From positions 992,001 through 1,056,000 of the forward strand of contig NZ_CP095074.1 in assembly GCF_022919835.1 (NCBI RefSeq): a DNA stretch of 64,000 nucleotides, written 5' to 3'. This stretch comes from Halobacillus shinanisalinarum (lineage in GTDB: Bacteria; Bacillota; Bacilli; Bacillales; Halobacillaceae). Positions 1 through 8,449 of the stretch are shown piece after piece. The notes below the pieces were generated by a model. That model did no database searches, was not told the DNA's origin, and worked only from the letters and a program-made list of their open reading frames with translations. The position numbers and the translations under genes were made by a program. The number at the start of each line of letters is the position of its first letter. Within the stretch, counting starts at the first letter, position 1.

Positions 1-950
1 AAGGTTAGATGACGTGAATAGTTTTCAATGCCGGAACAGAAGCCCATTTCATTCATCATTTCTAAATCGTAATTCGTCCTTTGCTCTAAGCGCTGTGCTT
101 CCAGCAACTTATTCTGATCCTTAAGTTCTTTCACTCTTGCGTGCATTTCTTTCTCTATATTTTCAATCGCCTTTTTTAACTTTTGTTCCCTCGTTACGAA
201 GTGTGATGCCGGGAAAATCGCTACATGCTCTCGTTCTCCAACAATTTCTCCTGTAAGAACATCAATCTCACGAATCCGATCAATTTCATCACCAAAAAAC
301 TCAACACGTATCGCATGCTCTTCTTTTGACGCCGGAATGATCTCCACCGAGTCCCCGCGGACGCGAAAGGTTCCGCGTTGAAAGTCGATGTCGTTTCTCG
401 CATATTGGATATCTACGAGGAGTCTAAGCAATTCATCACGATCACGTTCCATACCTTGACGGATAGATAGCACTTGACTGCTGTATTCTTCCGGAGAACC
501 TAACCCATAAATACAAGAAACACTTGCAACAACGATGACATCGTTCCGCTCAAATAAGGAGGTTGTTGCCGAGTGACGCAGTTTATCAATTTCATCGTTA
601 ATATTGGAGTCTTTTTCAATAAACGTATCCGTTTGCGGCACATAAGCTTCCGGCTGATAGTAATCATAGAAACTAACAAAGTACTCGACTGCATTGTTTG
701 GGAAAAATTCCTTAAACTCACTATATAATTGACCTGCCAATGTTTTATTGTGGGCAATAATCAATGTGGGTTTGTTCACTTGTTCAATAACATTGGACAT
801 GGTAAATGTTTTCCCTGTCCCTGTTGCGCCAAGTAGAGTCTGGTGCTTCTCGCCGCGCTCTATTCCTTCGACCAGTTCCTTTATCGCTCTAGGCTGGTCC
901 CCTTGTGGCTTATAATCAGATACTAATTCAAATTGATTCTCCGTTTCCAT
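1..950 (-). CDS. uvrB: Excinuclease ABC subunit B, N-terminal part (gene cut by window edge)
   Basis: UvrB is the damage-verifying helicase-like subunit of the UvrABC nucleotide excision repair complex in the cytoplasm. The reading frame opens at ATG 950, preceded by GGAGG about eight bases upstream, and stays open to base 1, so about 316 N-terminal residues are present and the C-terminal half lies outside. The start [20 protein letters not shown], the Walker A motif GATGTGKT, the beta-hairpin region ([11 protein letters not shown]) and the block [14 protein letters not shown] near the cut edge are all classic UvrB. uvrA would be expected further along the operon, outside the window. Confidence 0.97.
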   Translation of the reverse strand, partial: METENQFELVSDYKPQGDQPRAIKELVEGIERGEKHQTLLGATGTGKTFTMSNVIEQVNKPTLIIAHNKTLAGQLYSEFKEFFPNNAVEYFVSFYDYYQPEAYVPQTDTFIEKDSNINDEIDKLRHSATTSLFERNDVIVVASVSCIYGLGSPEEYSSQVLSIRQGMERDRDELLRLLVDIQYARNDIDFQRGTFRVRGDSVEIIPASKEEHAIRVEFFGDEIDRIREIDVLTGEIVGEREHVAIFPASHFVTREQKLKKAIENIEKEMHARVKELKDQNKLLEAQRLEQRTNYDLEMMNEMGFCSGIENYSRHLT

Positions 951-1194
951 TAGGACAACCTCCGTTCAATACACTATTCAACCATAGTTTACCACAATAG
1001 TTTACCATTCTAACATAAAACGAACAAACATTCGGTTTTTATTTTGTGAAACGACTGGAGTGGCGGCTTGATACGTTACTAGGAATATTATTTGCACGAA
1101 ACCTCGCATAATTGGACATAAAAAAATGATTAATTGCACCGCTTGTGAGCATAATTGCGTATTTAGATTTTTATTGCACATTTACGCAGAACGA

Positions 1195-1230
1195 TCAAAA
1201 AATCTCACTACATAAAGATGTAGTGAGATT
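1195..1230 (-). terminator. Rho-independent terminator of prfC
   Basis: A perfect 13-bp stem (1201-1213 with 1218-1230, loop AAAG) lies 12 bases beyond the prfC stop codon. On the minus strand it is followed by a short T run. The T run on the other side could also serve the plus strand, but no plus-strand gene precedes it. Confidence 0.85.
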
Positions 1231-1241
1231 TTTCGATTCTT

Positions 1242-2825
1242 TTACTGATAGGATTGATCATACTGATTGACTTCAAACAGGTCAATTAATTCGATATCCT
1301 CATGCTTATCCTTAAACCAACGTAATGAGAAGTCGTTCTTGAATAAAACAAGCGGAAGTCCTTCTCGATCAACAGCAAGCATATTGCGTTCATCAAACAT
1401 CGATTCATCCACTTGTTCTTCAGGAATCCAGCGAGGAATCCTTTCCCCCATCGATGTTAGCTCGACTTCAACGTTGTACTCGTTCTTCATACGATACTCG
1501 AACACTTCATATTGAAGCTCTCCGACGGCACCAATAATATAGTCTTCAAAGCGATACCGCTTGAACAACTGGATCGCACCTTCTTGAACAAGCTGCTCCA
1601 ATCCCTTTTTAAACTGCTTCGATTTCATCACGTTTTTGGCCGTTACTTTTTTGAAAAGTTCTGGAGGGAATTGCGGTAGCTCATCATATTCGAAGTTCTG
1701 TTTGCCTGTCACTATTGTATCACCAATGCGATAGATATTTGGATCATAAATTCCGATAATGTCCCCTGCATATCCCTCTTCCACCGTCCCTCTTGAAGAG
1801 GCAACAAACTGCTGAGACTGAGCGAGCTTGAACGTTTTCCCTGTTCTGGACAGCGTCACATTCATTCCACGTTCGAACTTTCCTGAACAGATTCGTACAA
1901 AGGCAATTCTGTCGCGATGCTGTGGATTCATATTGGCTTGTATTTTGAAAATAAAACCCGAAAATTCTTCCTGGTCAGGTGAGACAATGCCTTCCGTAGA
2001 ACGGCGCGGAGCCGGTTCAGGTGCAAAGTCAATAAACGTATTGAAAAAGGTTTCCACACCAAATGGCGCAAGCGCACTGCCGAAGAAGACAGGTGTTTGA
2101 TCCCCTTTCATCACTTTCTCCAAGTCAAAACCATCTCCCGCCTCATCTACCAGCAACATTTCACCTTCTGCTTCTTGATAAGTTGCATCTTCAGTTAATT
2201 CTTTATGGTTCTCAAGCTCATCATAAGGAATATACATTTCTTCTTCGTTTCCAGTGTACTGGACAAACTGCTCATTGTGACGATCAAACACACCTAAGAA
2301 ACGTTTTCCCATCCCTGCTGGCCATGTCATCGGATACGTCTCAATGTTTAATGTCGATTCGATTTCCTCCATTAATTCAAGAGGTTCGCGTCCTTCGCGG
2401 TCCATTTTATTGATAAAAGTAAAAATCGGAATACCGCGCATTTTACATACTTTAAACAGTTTCAGCGTTTGCGCCTCGATCCCTTTCGTTGCGTCAATGA
2501 CCATGACAACACTGTCAACAGCTGTTAACGTTCTGTACGTATCTTCACTAAAATCTTCGTGACCCGGTGTATCTAAAATATTTACTTGGTAATCCTTATA
2601 AGGAAAATTCATTACACTTGAGGTAACAGAAATTCCACGCTGTTTCTCAATTTCCATCCAGTCAGAGGTCGCAAATTTACCTGATTTCTTCCCTTTAACT
2701 GTTCCCGCTGAGCGAATTAAATTTCCAAATAACAGCATTTTTTCTGTTATCGTTGTTTTCCCTGCATCCGGGTGGGAAATAATTGCAAACGTGCGACGTT
2801 TTTTCATCTCATCTCGTATCGTCAT
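1242..2825 (-). CDS. prfC: Peptide chain release factor 3
   Basis: RF3 is a translational GTPase that ejects RF1 and RF2 from the ribosome after peptide release. The 527-residue protein shows the G1 motif SHPDAGKTT near residue 20, the switch II motif DTPGHEDF, the G4 motif NKMD and the C-terminal RF3 region, and has normal family length. I chose ATG 2825 (MTIRDEMKK) because GGAGGA sits seven bases upstream. An upstream in-frame TTG at 2840 overlaps that ribosome binding site and is unlikely. The gene appears monocistronic, with a terminator after it and a hairpin-bearing leader before it. B. subtilis 168 lacks RF3, so this is a difference from that reference. Confidence 0.95.
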   Translation of the reverse strand: MTIRDEMKKRRTFAIISHPDAGKTTITEKMLLFGNLIRSAGTVKGKKSGKFATSDWMEIEKQRGISVTSSVMNFPYKDYQVNILDTPGHEDFSEDTYRTLTAVDSVVMVIDATKGIEAQTLKLFKVCKMRGIPIFTFINKMDREGREPLELMEEIESTLNIETYPMTWPAGMGKRFLGVFDRHNEQFVQYTGNEEEMYIPYDELENHKELTEDATYQEAEGEMLLVDEAGDGFDLEKVMKGDQTPVFFGSALAPFGVETFFNTFIDFAPEPAPRRSTEGIVSPDQEEFSGFIFKIQANMNPQHRDRIAFVRICSGKFERGMNVTLSRTGKTFKLAQSQQFVASSRGTVEEGYAGDIIGIYDPNIYRIGDTIVTGKQNFEYDELPQFPPELFKKVTAKNVMKSKQFKKGLEQLVQEGAIQLFKRYRFEDYIIGAVGELQYEVFEYRMKNEYNVEVELTSMGERIPRWIPEEQVDESMFDERNMLAVDREGLPLVLFKNDFSLRWFKDKHEDIELIDLFEVNQYDQSYQ

Positions 2826-2910
2826 CGTGATATCCTCCAAATCGTAATCTCTTTAATTCAAATAGGCTATAGGCAGGATATACGTATCACATTGGCCTCT
2901 TCACTCCATA

Positions 2911-2937
2911 CAAAAGCCGCTCACCCGAGCAAGCGAC
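2911..2937 (-). promoter_or_regulatory. Hairpin plus T run in the prfC leader (possible attenuator)
   Basis: On the minus strand, 2937 down to 2916 can form a stem of about nine base pairs with a TCGG loop, followed immediately by TTTTG. It lies about 90 bases upstream of the prfC start codon and just after an AGGAGG at about 2939-2944. It looks like an intrinsic terminator inside the leader, so attenuation is possible. It could also be the terminator of a short upstream transcript. No riboswitch core was recognised. Confidence 0.35.
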
Positions 2938-3004
2938 CTCCTCAATTTATATTTCTCCATACCTTGAAAGGTAGCACACCCCACCAGTAAAATCAATCCT
3001 GGGA

Positions 3005-3057
3005 TTTCCTTCCACCTCAGGTCATCCAAATTTTGGATGACCTGAGGTGGAAGGAAA
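3005..3057. repeat. 53-bp perfect palindrome between divergent genes
   Basis: Bases 3005-3030 are the exact reverse complement of 3032-3057, giving 26-bp arms around a single central base. It lies between the divergently transcribed prfC and SNF2 genes, so it is not placed as an ordinary terminator. It has almost no loop, unlike typical terminators, and could extrude as a cruciform or be a small mobile-element remnant. Confidence 0.85.
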
Positions 3058-3098
3058 AGGGAAGGGAAGCTTTTAGGGAGAAATGTTCCCCCTTCTCC

Positions 3099-3107
3099 TG
3101 TTATAAT
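3099..3107 (+). promoter_or_regulatory. Extended -10 promoter of the SNF2 helicase gene
   Basis: The sequence TGTTATAAT is a perfect extended -10 element (TGnTATAAT). No good -35 is visible 16-18 bases upstream. Transcription would start near 3114, giving a short leader of about 20 bases before ATG 3136. Confidence 0.6.
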
Positions 3108-3135
3108 ATAAAAAAAGACAGTTAGGATGCCAGCT

Positions 3136-6100
3136 ATGCAGTCATACCTTTTACAACCTAATGATATAAAGAAAATAACCGGCGAAACGTTTTACGAACG
3201 TGGGAAAAAATACTACAACCAAGGGAAAGTGTACGGACTTTCCCACAATAGCGCCATTAGATCCTGGCGCGCCGTAGTAACGGGTACTCATGACTATGAG
3301 GTACGCGTTTTCTTTTTTGAAGATGATGATTTAGAAGCAAGATGTGAATGCCCTGCCTATGATACTTATTATAGTTGTAAGCACATTGCAGCCGTTCTCT
3401 TTGCTATTCGCGAGCAAGCCATTTTGCAATCATCCCCGAATAACCAGAAGGTGCAAACACAAGAACAATTGGCACCAATGAAGAATGATCGCGTCTTTGC
3501 CAAGAGACTTTCCGAGGCGTTCCGAGACCGTCAGGAAAATAAATACACTCGCGCAGCTAAACGCCCTTTACACATCCAATATTTCTTGCATATTCAATCA
3601 TTATTAGGCAGCAAGAGTCTTGGTATTGAACTGAAGCTTGGAGAAAATTATGCTTACGTGATCAAAGATATTCGCGAACTCCTCCAGCATGTTCAACAAG
3701 AACAACCATATAAGCTCTCAAAAAAATTCAGCTATGATCCAGCGGAACATTATTTAACAGAGCAAGATGAGCAAGTCTTTCAGATGCTATCACGCGCCTA
3801 CGAACAAGAACTTTTTTACGAGCGTCACTGGAATGCCGGAGAACAGAAGATATTAACACTTCCTCCTTCTTTCGCACCTGATTTCCTTCAGCTTCTTGCA
3901 AATCAGCATTGTGAGGTTATTGAACGAGGAGAAAACGTAGGAGCTTTACACGTGAACGAGGAGTTCCCTGAACTATCCTTTTATATTTCTGAAGAACGCG
4001 GAAGTTATCATATGCATATGAATCAGTTAAAATCCTATGAATACTTGAAAGATTATCATCTTCTTTATAAGGATGCCGGATTTTATTTGCTCGATCAAAA
4101 AAAAGAAGAGACCGTTCGCACATTACATTCGCTGCTCCCCTATAATTCGAACGGCAACCATACCGTAGGACAAATGGACATGGAAGGAATCGTTTCTTAC
4201 GTTCTCCCGGAACTCGAAACCATTGCTGATGTGCAGCTAAACCAAACAGCACAAGAAAGAATTATTCAAGAAGAGCTGAAGCCTCAAGCCTATCTCGACT
4301 TTACTAATTGGTCATTGACGATTGACGTACAGTTTCATTATGGGGAGCATACGATTCTCCCTTTCACTAAATCCGAGGCCTCAGACCAGGTGATCATTCA
4401 ACGTGATAGCGAAACAGAACAAGCGATTATTCAAATCATTGAACAGGCCGAATTTAAATTTGACGGTGAAACGGTTTATATTGAGGAGGATGAGGTCCTT
4501 GAAGAGTTTATCAGCGAGTACTTGCCAAAATTGCGTGAGCTGGCTGAAGTGTACACCTCTTCACCTGTCCGCTCACTACTTGACAATCAACATCGGGAAC
4601 TCGTCCCTTCCGTTGAAATTGAAAGTGACGGAAGTTGGCTGGATGTAAGCTTTGGTATTGATGGCATATCAAATGATGATGTGACAGCTGCTCTAAAAGC
4701 TGCCATTGAACGAAAGAAATACTATCGTTTATCTGACGGTGCTTTACTCTCGCTCACCTCAGATTCCTTTGAACGATTTCAGAGGCTTGCGGATGAACTT
4801 GATTTAAGTGTATCAGATATCGATGATCATTCCTTACAAGTAGCTAAAGCACGCAGCTTACAGGTAGATGAAGCCCTTCGTTTGGAAGCGAAAGAGCGAG
4901 ATGAACGATTTAATCAGCTCGTTCAGCGTCTGAAGTCGCCGGAATCACTGATGATTGACCCACCTGAACGTCTAGAAGCCGACCTCCGTTTTTATCAACT
5001 GACAGGCTTTCGTTGGTTAAAGACGCTCGCAACTTACGGGTTAGGTGGTGTCTTAGCCGATGACATGGGGCTTGGAAAAACAGTCCAAAGCATTGCCTTT
5101 CTTCTTTATGAAAAAGAACAGCAGCTTATGGAAAATCCAGCCCTGATTATTACACCGGCATCACTTGTTTACAATTGGAAAAAAGAGTTCGAGAAATTTT
5201 CCCCGACTCTGACGGTTCAAGTCATCACTGGGGATCCTGTGACTCGAAGGGAACAAATTGAACAAAATACGTCAGATATTTTGATCACTTCCTATCCATT
5301 ACTGAGACAGGACGCTCCTGCCTACAAGGAAGTACCTTTTCATGCAATGATCTTAGATGAAGCACAAGCGATTAAAAATGAAGCAACGAAAACGGCCCAA
5401 GCCGTTCGCAGCTTACGAGCTACTCATCGGTTCGCGTTAAGCGGCACACCCATTGAGAATTCTCTGAGTGAGCTTTGGTCTTTATTTCGAACGATCATGC
5501 CAGGATTTTATACAAGTAAGAAGAAATTCCTGCAAATGAAGCCGGAAAAAATTGCGCGAATGACCCGACCTTTCATTTTAAGGAGGATGAAGACAGAAGT
5601 ACTTGAAGAACTACCAGATAAACTGGAAACTGTGCAATATTCCGAACTGACACGGGAACAGAAAGAAGTCTATTTAGCTTATCTGGAAAAAATTCAGTCA
5701 GATATTCAGGAAACGATTGCTACAAAAGGGATTCAGCGTGGCAAACTCGAAATATTAGCCGGACTCACACGCCTTCGCCAGATTTGCTGCCATCCTGCAC
5801 TCTTCTTAGAAAATTATGAAGGGGAATCCGGAAAGCTTGAGCAGCTTAAAGAACTGGCTTCCGAACTGAAAAGCAGTGGCCATCGCGTGCTTATCTTCTC
5901 CCAATTCTCAAGCATGTTAAAAATTCTCTATCAAGAATTATCGGATACGGGGATTAATGCTTTTTATTTAGACGGAAACACGAAAAGTGAGCATCGTGTT
6001 GACATGGTTGAACAATTTAACGAAGGCGAGAAAGACGCCTTCTTTATTTCATTGAAAGCTGGTGGCACAGGCTTGAATCTAACGGGTGCGGACACCGTCA

Positions 6101-6336
6101 TTCTCTATGATCTATGGTGGAACCCGGCTGTAGAGGAGCAAGCGGCCGGCCGTGCCCATCGGATCGGTCAAGAAAAAGTTGTTCAAGTCATTCGGATGAT
6201 TTCTGAAGGAACGATTGAAGAACGAATTTTCCAGCTCCAACAGAAAAAGCGCGATTTAGTTGACCAGATTATCCAACCTGGTGAATCAATGCTTACATCG
6301 TTAAGTGAAAAGGAAATTCGCGAATTGTTTCAATAA
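3136..6336 (+). CDS. SNF2-family DEAD-like helicase with N-terminal SWIM zinc finger
   Basis: This cytoplasmic protein of about 1066 residues is a Swi2/Snf2 ATPase of the HepA/RapA-like bacterial group, likely acting on DNA or on stalled RNA polymerase. A SWIM zinc finger (CECPAYDTYYSCKH) sits near residues 70-90. The C-terminal half carries the SNF2 ATPase core: Walker A in DDMGLGKTVQ near residue 640, DEAQ box near 740, LSGTPIEN, and the helicase C-terminal domain with GGTGLNLT and AGRAHRIGQ. The middle 500 residues match no domain I recognise. ATG 3127 is in frame, but AGG at 3124-3126 is correctly spaced only for ATG 3136, which I chose. The gene stands alone between a dedicated promoter and a terminator. 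Confidence 0.93.
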   Translation: MQSYLLQPNDIKKITGETFYERGKKYYNQGKVYGLSHNSAIRSWRAVVTGTHDYEVRVFFFEDDDLEARCECPAYDTYYSCKHIAAVLFAIREQAILQSSPNNQKVQTQEQLAPMKNDRVFAKRLSEAFRDRQENKYTRAAKRPLHIQYFLHIQSLLGSKSLGIELKLGENYAYVIKDIRELLQHVQQEQPYKLSKKFSYDPAEHYLTEQDEQVFQMLSRAYEQELFYERHWNAGEQKILTLPPSFAPDFLQLLANQHCEVIERGENVGALHVNEEFPELSFYISEERGSYHMHMNQLKSYEYLKDYHLLYKDAGFYLLDQKKEETVRTLHSLLPYNSNGNHTVGQMDMEGIVSYVLPELETIADVQLNQTAQERIIQEELKPQAYLDFTNWSLTIDVQFHYGEHTILPFTKSEASDQVIIQRDSETEQAIIQIIEQAEFKFDGETVYIEEDEVLEEFISEYLPKLRELAEVYTSSPVRSLLDNQHRELVPSVEIESDGSWLDVSFGIDGISNDDVTAALKAAIERKKYYRLSDGALLSLTSDSFERFQRLADELDLSVSDIDDHSLQVAKARSLQVDEALRLEAKERDERFNQLVQRLKSPESLMIDPPERLEADLRFYQLTGFRWLKTLATYGLGGVLADDMGLGKTVQSIAFLLYEKEQQLMENPALIITPASLVYNWKKEFEKFSPTLTVQVITGDPVTRREQIEQNTSDILITSYPLLRQDAPAYKEVPFHAMILDEAQAIKNEATKTAQAVRSLRATHRFALSGTPIENSLSELWSLFRTIMPGFYTSKKKFLQMKPEKIARMTRPFILRRMKTEVLEELPDKLETVQYSELTREQKEVYLAYLEKIQSDIQETIATKGIQRGKLEILAGLTRLRQICCHPALFLENYEGESGKLEQLKELASELKSSGHRVLIFSQFSSMLKILYQELSDTGINAFYLDGNTKSEHRVDMVEQFNEGEKDAFFISLKAGGTGLNLTGADTVILYDLWWNPAVEEQAAGRAHRIGQEKVVQVIRMISEGTIEERIFQLQQKKRDLVDQIIQPGESMLTSLSEKEIRELFQ

Positions 6337-6361
6337 GTAACGGTCCCTCACGAAGGGATAA

Positions 6362-6411
6362 AAAAGCTATCCTGGTAAAGCTCTTCTTTAAACTTTACCA
6401 GGATAGCTTTT
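6362..6411. terminator. Bidirectional terminator between SNF2 and ctaA-like genes
   Basis: A 19-bp stem (6362-6380 with 6393-6411, 12-base loop) flanked by A and T runs lies between convergent genes and can stop transcription from both sides. Confidence 0.85.
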
Positions 6412-6468
6412 ACTATTACATAAAAAGACACTATAGGAGCAAAGCTCCCACAGCGCCTCACGTATGAA

Positions 6469-7350
6469 TTACACCGTTCTCTTTTGCAATTTAAACCAAT
6501 ACCCTCCAAGGATGCAGCCACCAATCACGGTTGTTAGCGTGGAAAGAATCATGTGAAGAGAAGAAGCCACGACAACATTTCCTGTCACGACAATCACAAA
6601 TCCAACAACAGCATTCAACAAAATCGAGATTAAATACAACCACGATAATAGGACATGGTATTTAAATTTCGACGCATAAATAACGAACCAAATAGCAGCG
6701 ACGAAAATAACCACTGTCGCAACCCAATGAAGCGAGTAAAGCATATTGGCAATGGACTCACTTTTCGTTAAATACTCTATTGCAGGGATATCAAGCATCA
6801 CATTACTAGCTGCACTATGTTTGAAAAATGCACCTAAGATGACTTGAACCATATAAATCGTAAACCCTATTAGAAATGCACGGTAACTCAGATTAATTGT
6901 TGACCAACTTGTCCTGTCCAGCTCAACTTTCTCAGTATGAAGACTATAGCTTAATAACACTAGTATGAGCAGAAGAATCTGACTGAATGTAACGTCTAAT
7001 GTTGTAAACCCTGGGGGTGTTCCTAATAAGACGTTCAAGCCGCCGATTAATGATTGAAAGACAAGCATACCAAGACTCATAACCGCCAAGATAAGGACAG
7101 AACGCCTTTCACGATGCTTTATAATCGCCCCTACCGCATTAATAAACGTAAACATAGCCAGTAATGGAACCATTAAGCGATGGGAGTATTCGATGATCAC
7201 GTGGTAGTTTGTAATATCCGGAAAGATTGCCCCATTGCAAATCGGCCATGTCGTTCCGCAAGCATCACCTGATTTCGTTGCCACAACCAGATTTCCAAGG
7301 ATGAGCGCAAGAAAAGTGACGAATGTGGTTATTATTGAGAATTTCTTCAT
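6469..7350 (-). CDS. Divergent CtaA/Cox15 heme A synthase-like membrane protein
   Basis: The 293-residue protein has about eight hydrophobic segments and aligns with CtaA, which oxidises heme O to heme A for cytochrome oxidase. The first extracytoplasmic loop keeps the cysteine pair (ACGTTWPICNG) and helix 2 keeps EYSHR, a heme ligand region. Histidines corresponding to the second-half ligands also seem present (YSLHW, SSLHM). Where B. subtilis CtaA has ALHFGIS (His123 as I recall it), this protein has TLDVTFS, and the second cysteine pair is missing. ctaB is not adjacent. ATG 7350 is chosen for the AAGGG ahead of it; a start 19 codons upstream lacks a binding site. It may be a second, specialised paralogue. 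Confidence 0.75.
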   Translation of the reverse strand: MKKFSIITTFVTFLALILGNLVVATKSGDACGTTWPICNGAIFPDITNYHVIIEYSHRLMVPLLAMFTFINAVGAIIKHRERRSVLILAVMSLGMLVFQSLIGGLNVLLGTPPGFTTLDVTFSQILLLILVLLSYSLHTEKVELDRTSWSTINLSYRAFLIGFTIYMVQVILGAFFKHSAASNVMLDIPAIEYLTKSESIANMLYSLHWVATVVIFVAAIWFVIYASKFKYHVLLSWLYLISILLNAVVGFVIVVTGNVVVASSLHMILSTLTTVIGGCILGGYWFKLQKRTV

Positions 7351-7743
7351 CGTCTTACCCTTTCTATATTGAAAATACAATTTTAATATAAATAATCTAT
7401 CTATCAAATCATATCATGAATTAGCACAAAGCAAGAGCAGGAAATGCCCCAGCCTCATGAATTTTTTGTGAACTTCTTCCGTTCTCTAAACTTTTCCCAA
7501 GGTACATACAGAGAAGACAATCTAAATAAGACAAAATGGATACTTGAGAAACAGGTCAGCATCATATACTACCAGCTTGCAGAAGGAACAGAAACTATGG
7601 GACGCTCAACGATATCATGCAAGTGGGTAATAAACGCGCTCTTCTAGTCCTTAGTGTACTCTTCCTGACTTCCCTCTGTCATCTTTTAACTGTTTATCCT
7701 ATCACAGGAAAGGGTAGATTAAATGGGAAAGGAGCGATCCCCG
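7351..7743. other. Intergenic region without a convincing gene
   Basis: This 393-base gap separates the divergent ctaA-like and HAD genes. A plus-strand frame of 67 codons (7444-7647) has no ribosome binding site at a workable distance and no recognisable composition, so I do not call it. No RNA gene, repeat or clear terminator was seen. Confidence 0.6.
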
Positions 7744-8400
7744 ATGAGTTACCAAGCCTATGTATTTGATGCATATGGAACCTTATTTGATGTCCATTCA
7801 GTTAAAGATACGATACACAACCTTTATCCAGAGAAGGGATCATCAATAAGTGAATCCTGGCGTGAACGTCAAGTTCATTATTTTATGATTCGCCAGCTCA
7901 TTCAAGGTTACCAACCTTTTGATACGGTTACAAAGTGGGCTTTAATTGATGCACTTGCTATGAACGACGTAGACTATAGCGATGAGACTATTCAAAAATT
8001 AATGGACCAATATCAACATTTGCAGCCATACACTGAAGTATCCCGTTTAGCTGAGAACAACCCTGATAAACAATTGACGATCTTCTCCAACGGAACACGG
8101 CCCATGTTACAGCCGCTACTTAAAAACAATCAGCTTACGAATACCTTTTCCCTCCTTAGTGCAGATGATGCAGAAGTGTATAAGCCACATCCTGAGGCTT
8201 ATCAGTTTGCGCAAAATAAGCTGAACCAGCAAAAAGAAGAGATTCTTTTCTTCTCAAGTAATCCGTGGGATATTGCTGGAGCTACGCACTATGGATTTCA
8301 CACAGCCTGGGTGAACCGTCAAGGTGTAAAATGGCCAGAACTAGGCTTAAAACCAACACACATTTTAACTGACTTACAGGAGATCCCAACAAACAATTGA
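7744..8400 (+). CDS. HAD-superfamily hydrolase, type II L-2-haloacid dehalogenase family
   Basis: This cytoplasmic 218-residue enzyme is predicted to cleave carbon-halogen bonds of short 2-haloacids through an aspartyl-ester intermediate. The nucleophile motif FDAYGTLFD is at residues 8-16, the Ser motif SNGTRPM near 118, the Lys motif KPHPEAY near 148, and SSNPWDIAGA near 178 carries the Ser-Asn-Asp set typical of L-2-haloacid dehalogenases. Length is normal for the family. ATG 7744 follows AAAGGAG; the ATG at 7723 lies before that site. True substrates of Bacillaceae members are often unknown, so the specific reaction is inferred. Confidence 0.85.
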   Translation: MSYQAYVFDAYGTLFDVHSVKDTIHNLYPEKGSSISESWRERQVHYFMIRQLIQGYQPFDTVTKWALIDALAMNDVDYSDETIQKLMDQYQHLQPYTEVSRLAENNPDKQLTIFSNGTRPMLQPLLKNNQLTNTFSLLSADDAEVYKPHPEAYQFAQNKLNQQKEEILFFSSNPWDIAGATHYGFHTAWVNRQGVKWPELGLKPTHILTDLQEIPTNN

Positions 8401-8444
8401 AGAATGGCTTGAGGTTCCTCATAGTAGGAACCTCAAGCCATTCT
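8401..8444. terminator. Bidirectional terminator between HAD and GGDEF genes
   Basis: A 19-bp perfect stem (8401-8419 with 8426-8444, loop of six) begins directly after the HAD stop codon and five bases from the end of the convergent GGDEF gene. Confidence 0.88.
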
Positions 8445-8449
8445 TTGGT

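Noticed and set aside
7444..7647. 67-codon plus-strand ORF between ctaA-like and HAD genes
   Set aside because: AGGAA is too close to its ATG, no family resemblance, composition unlike neighbouring proteins.
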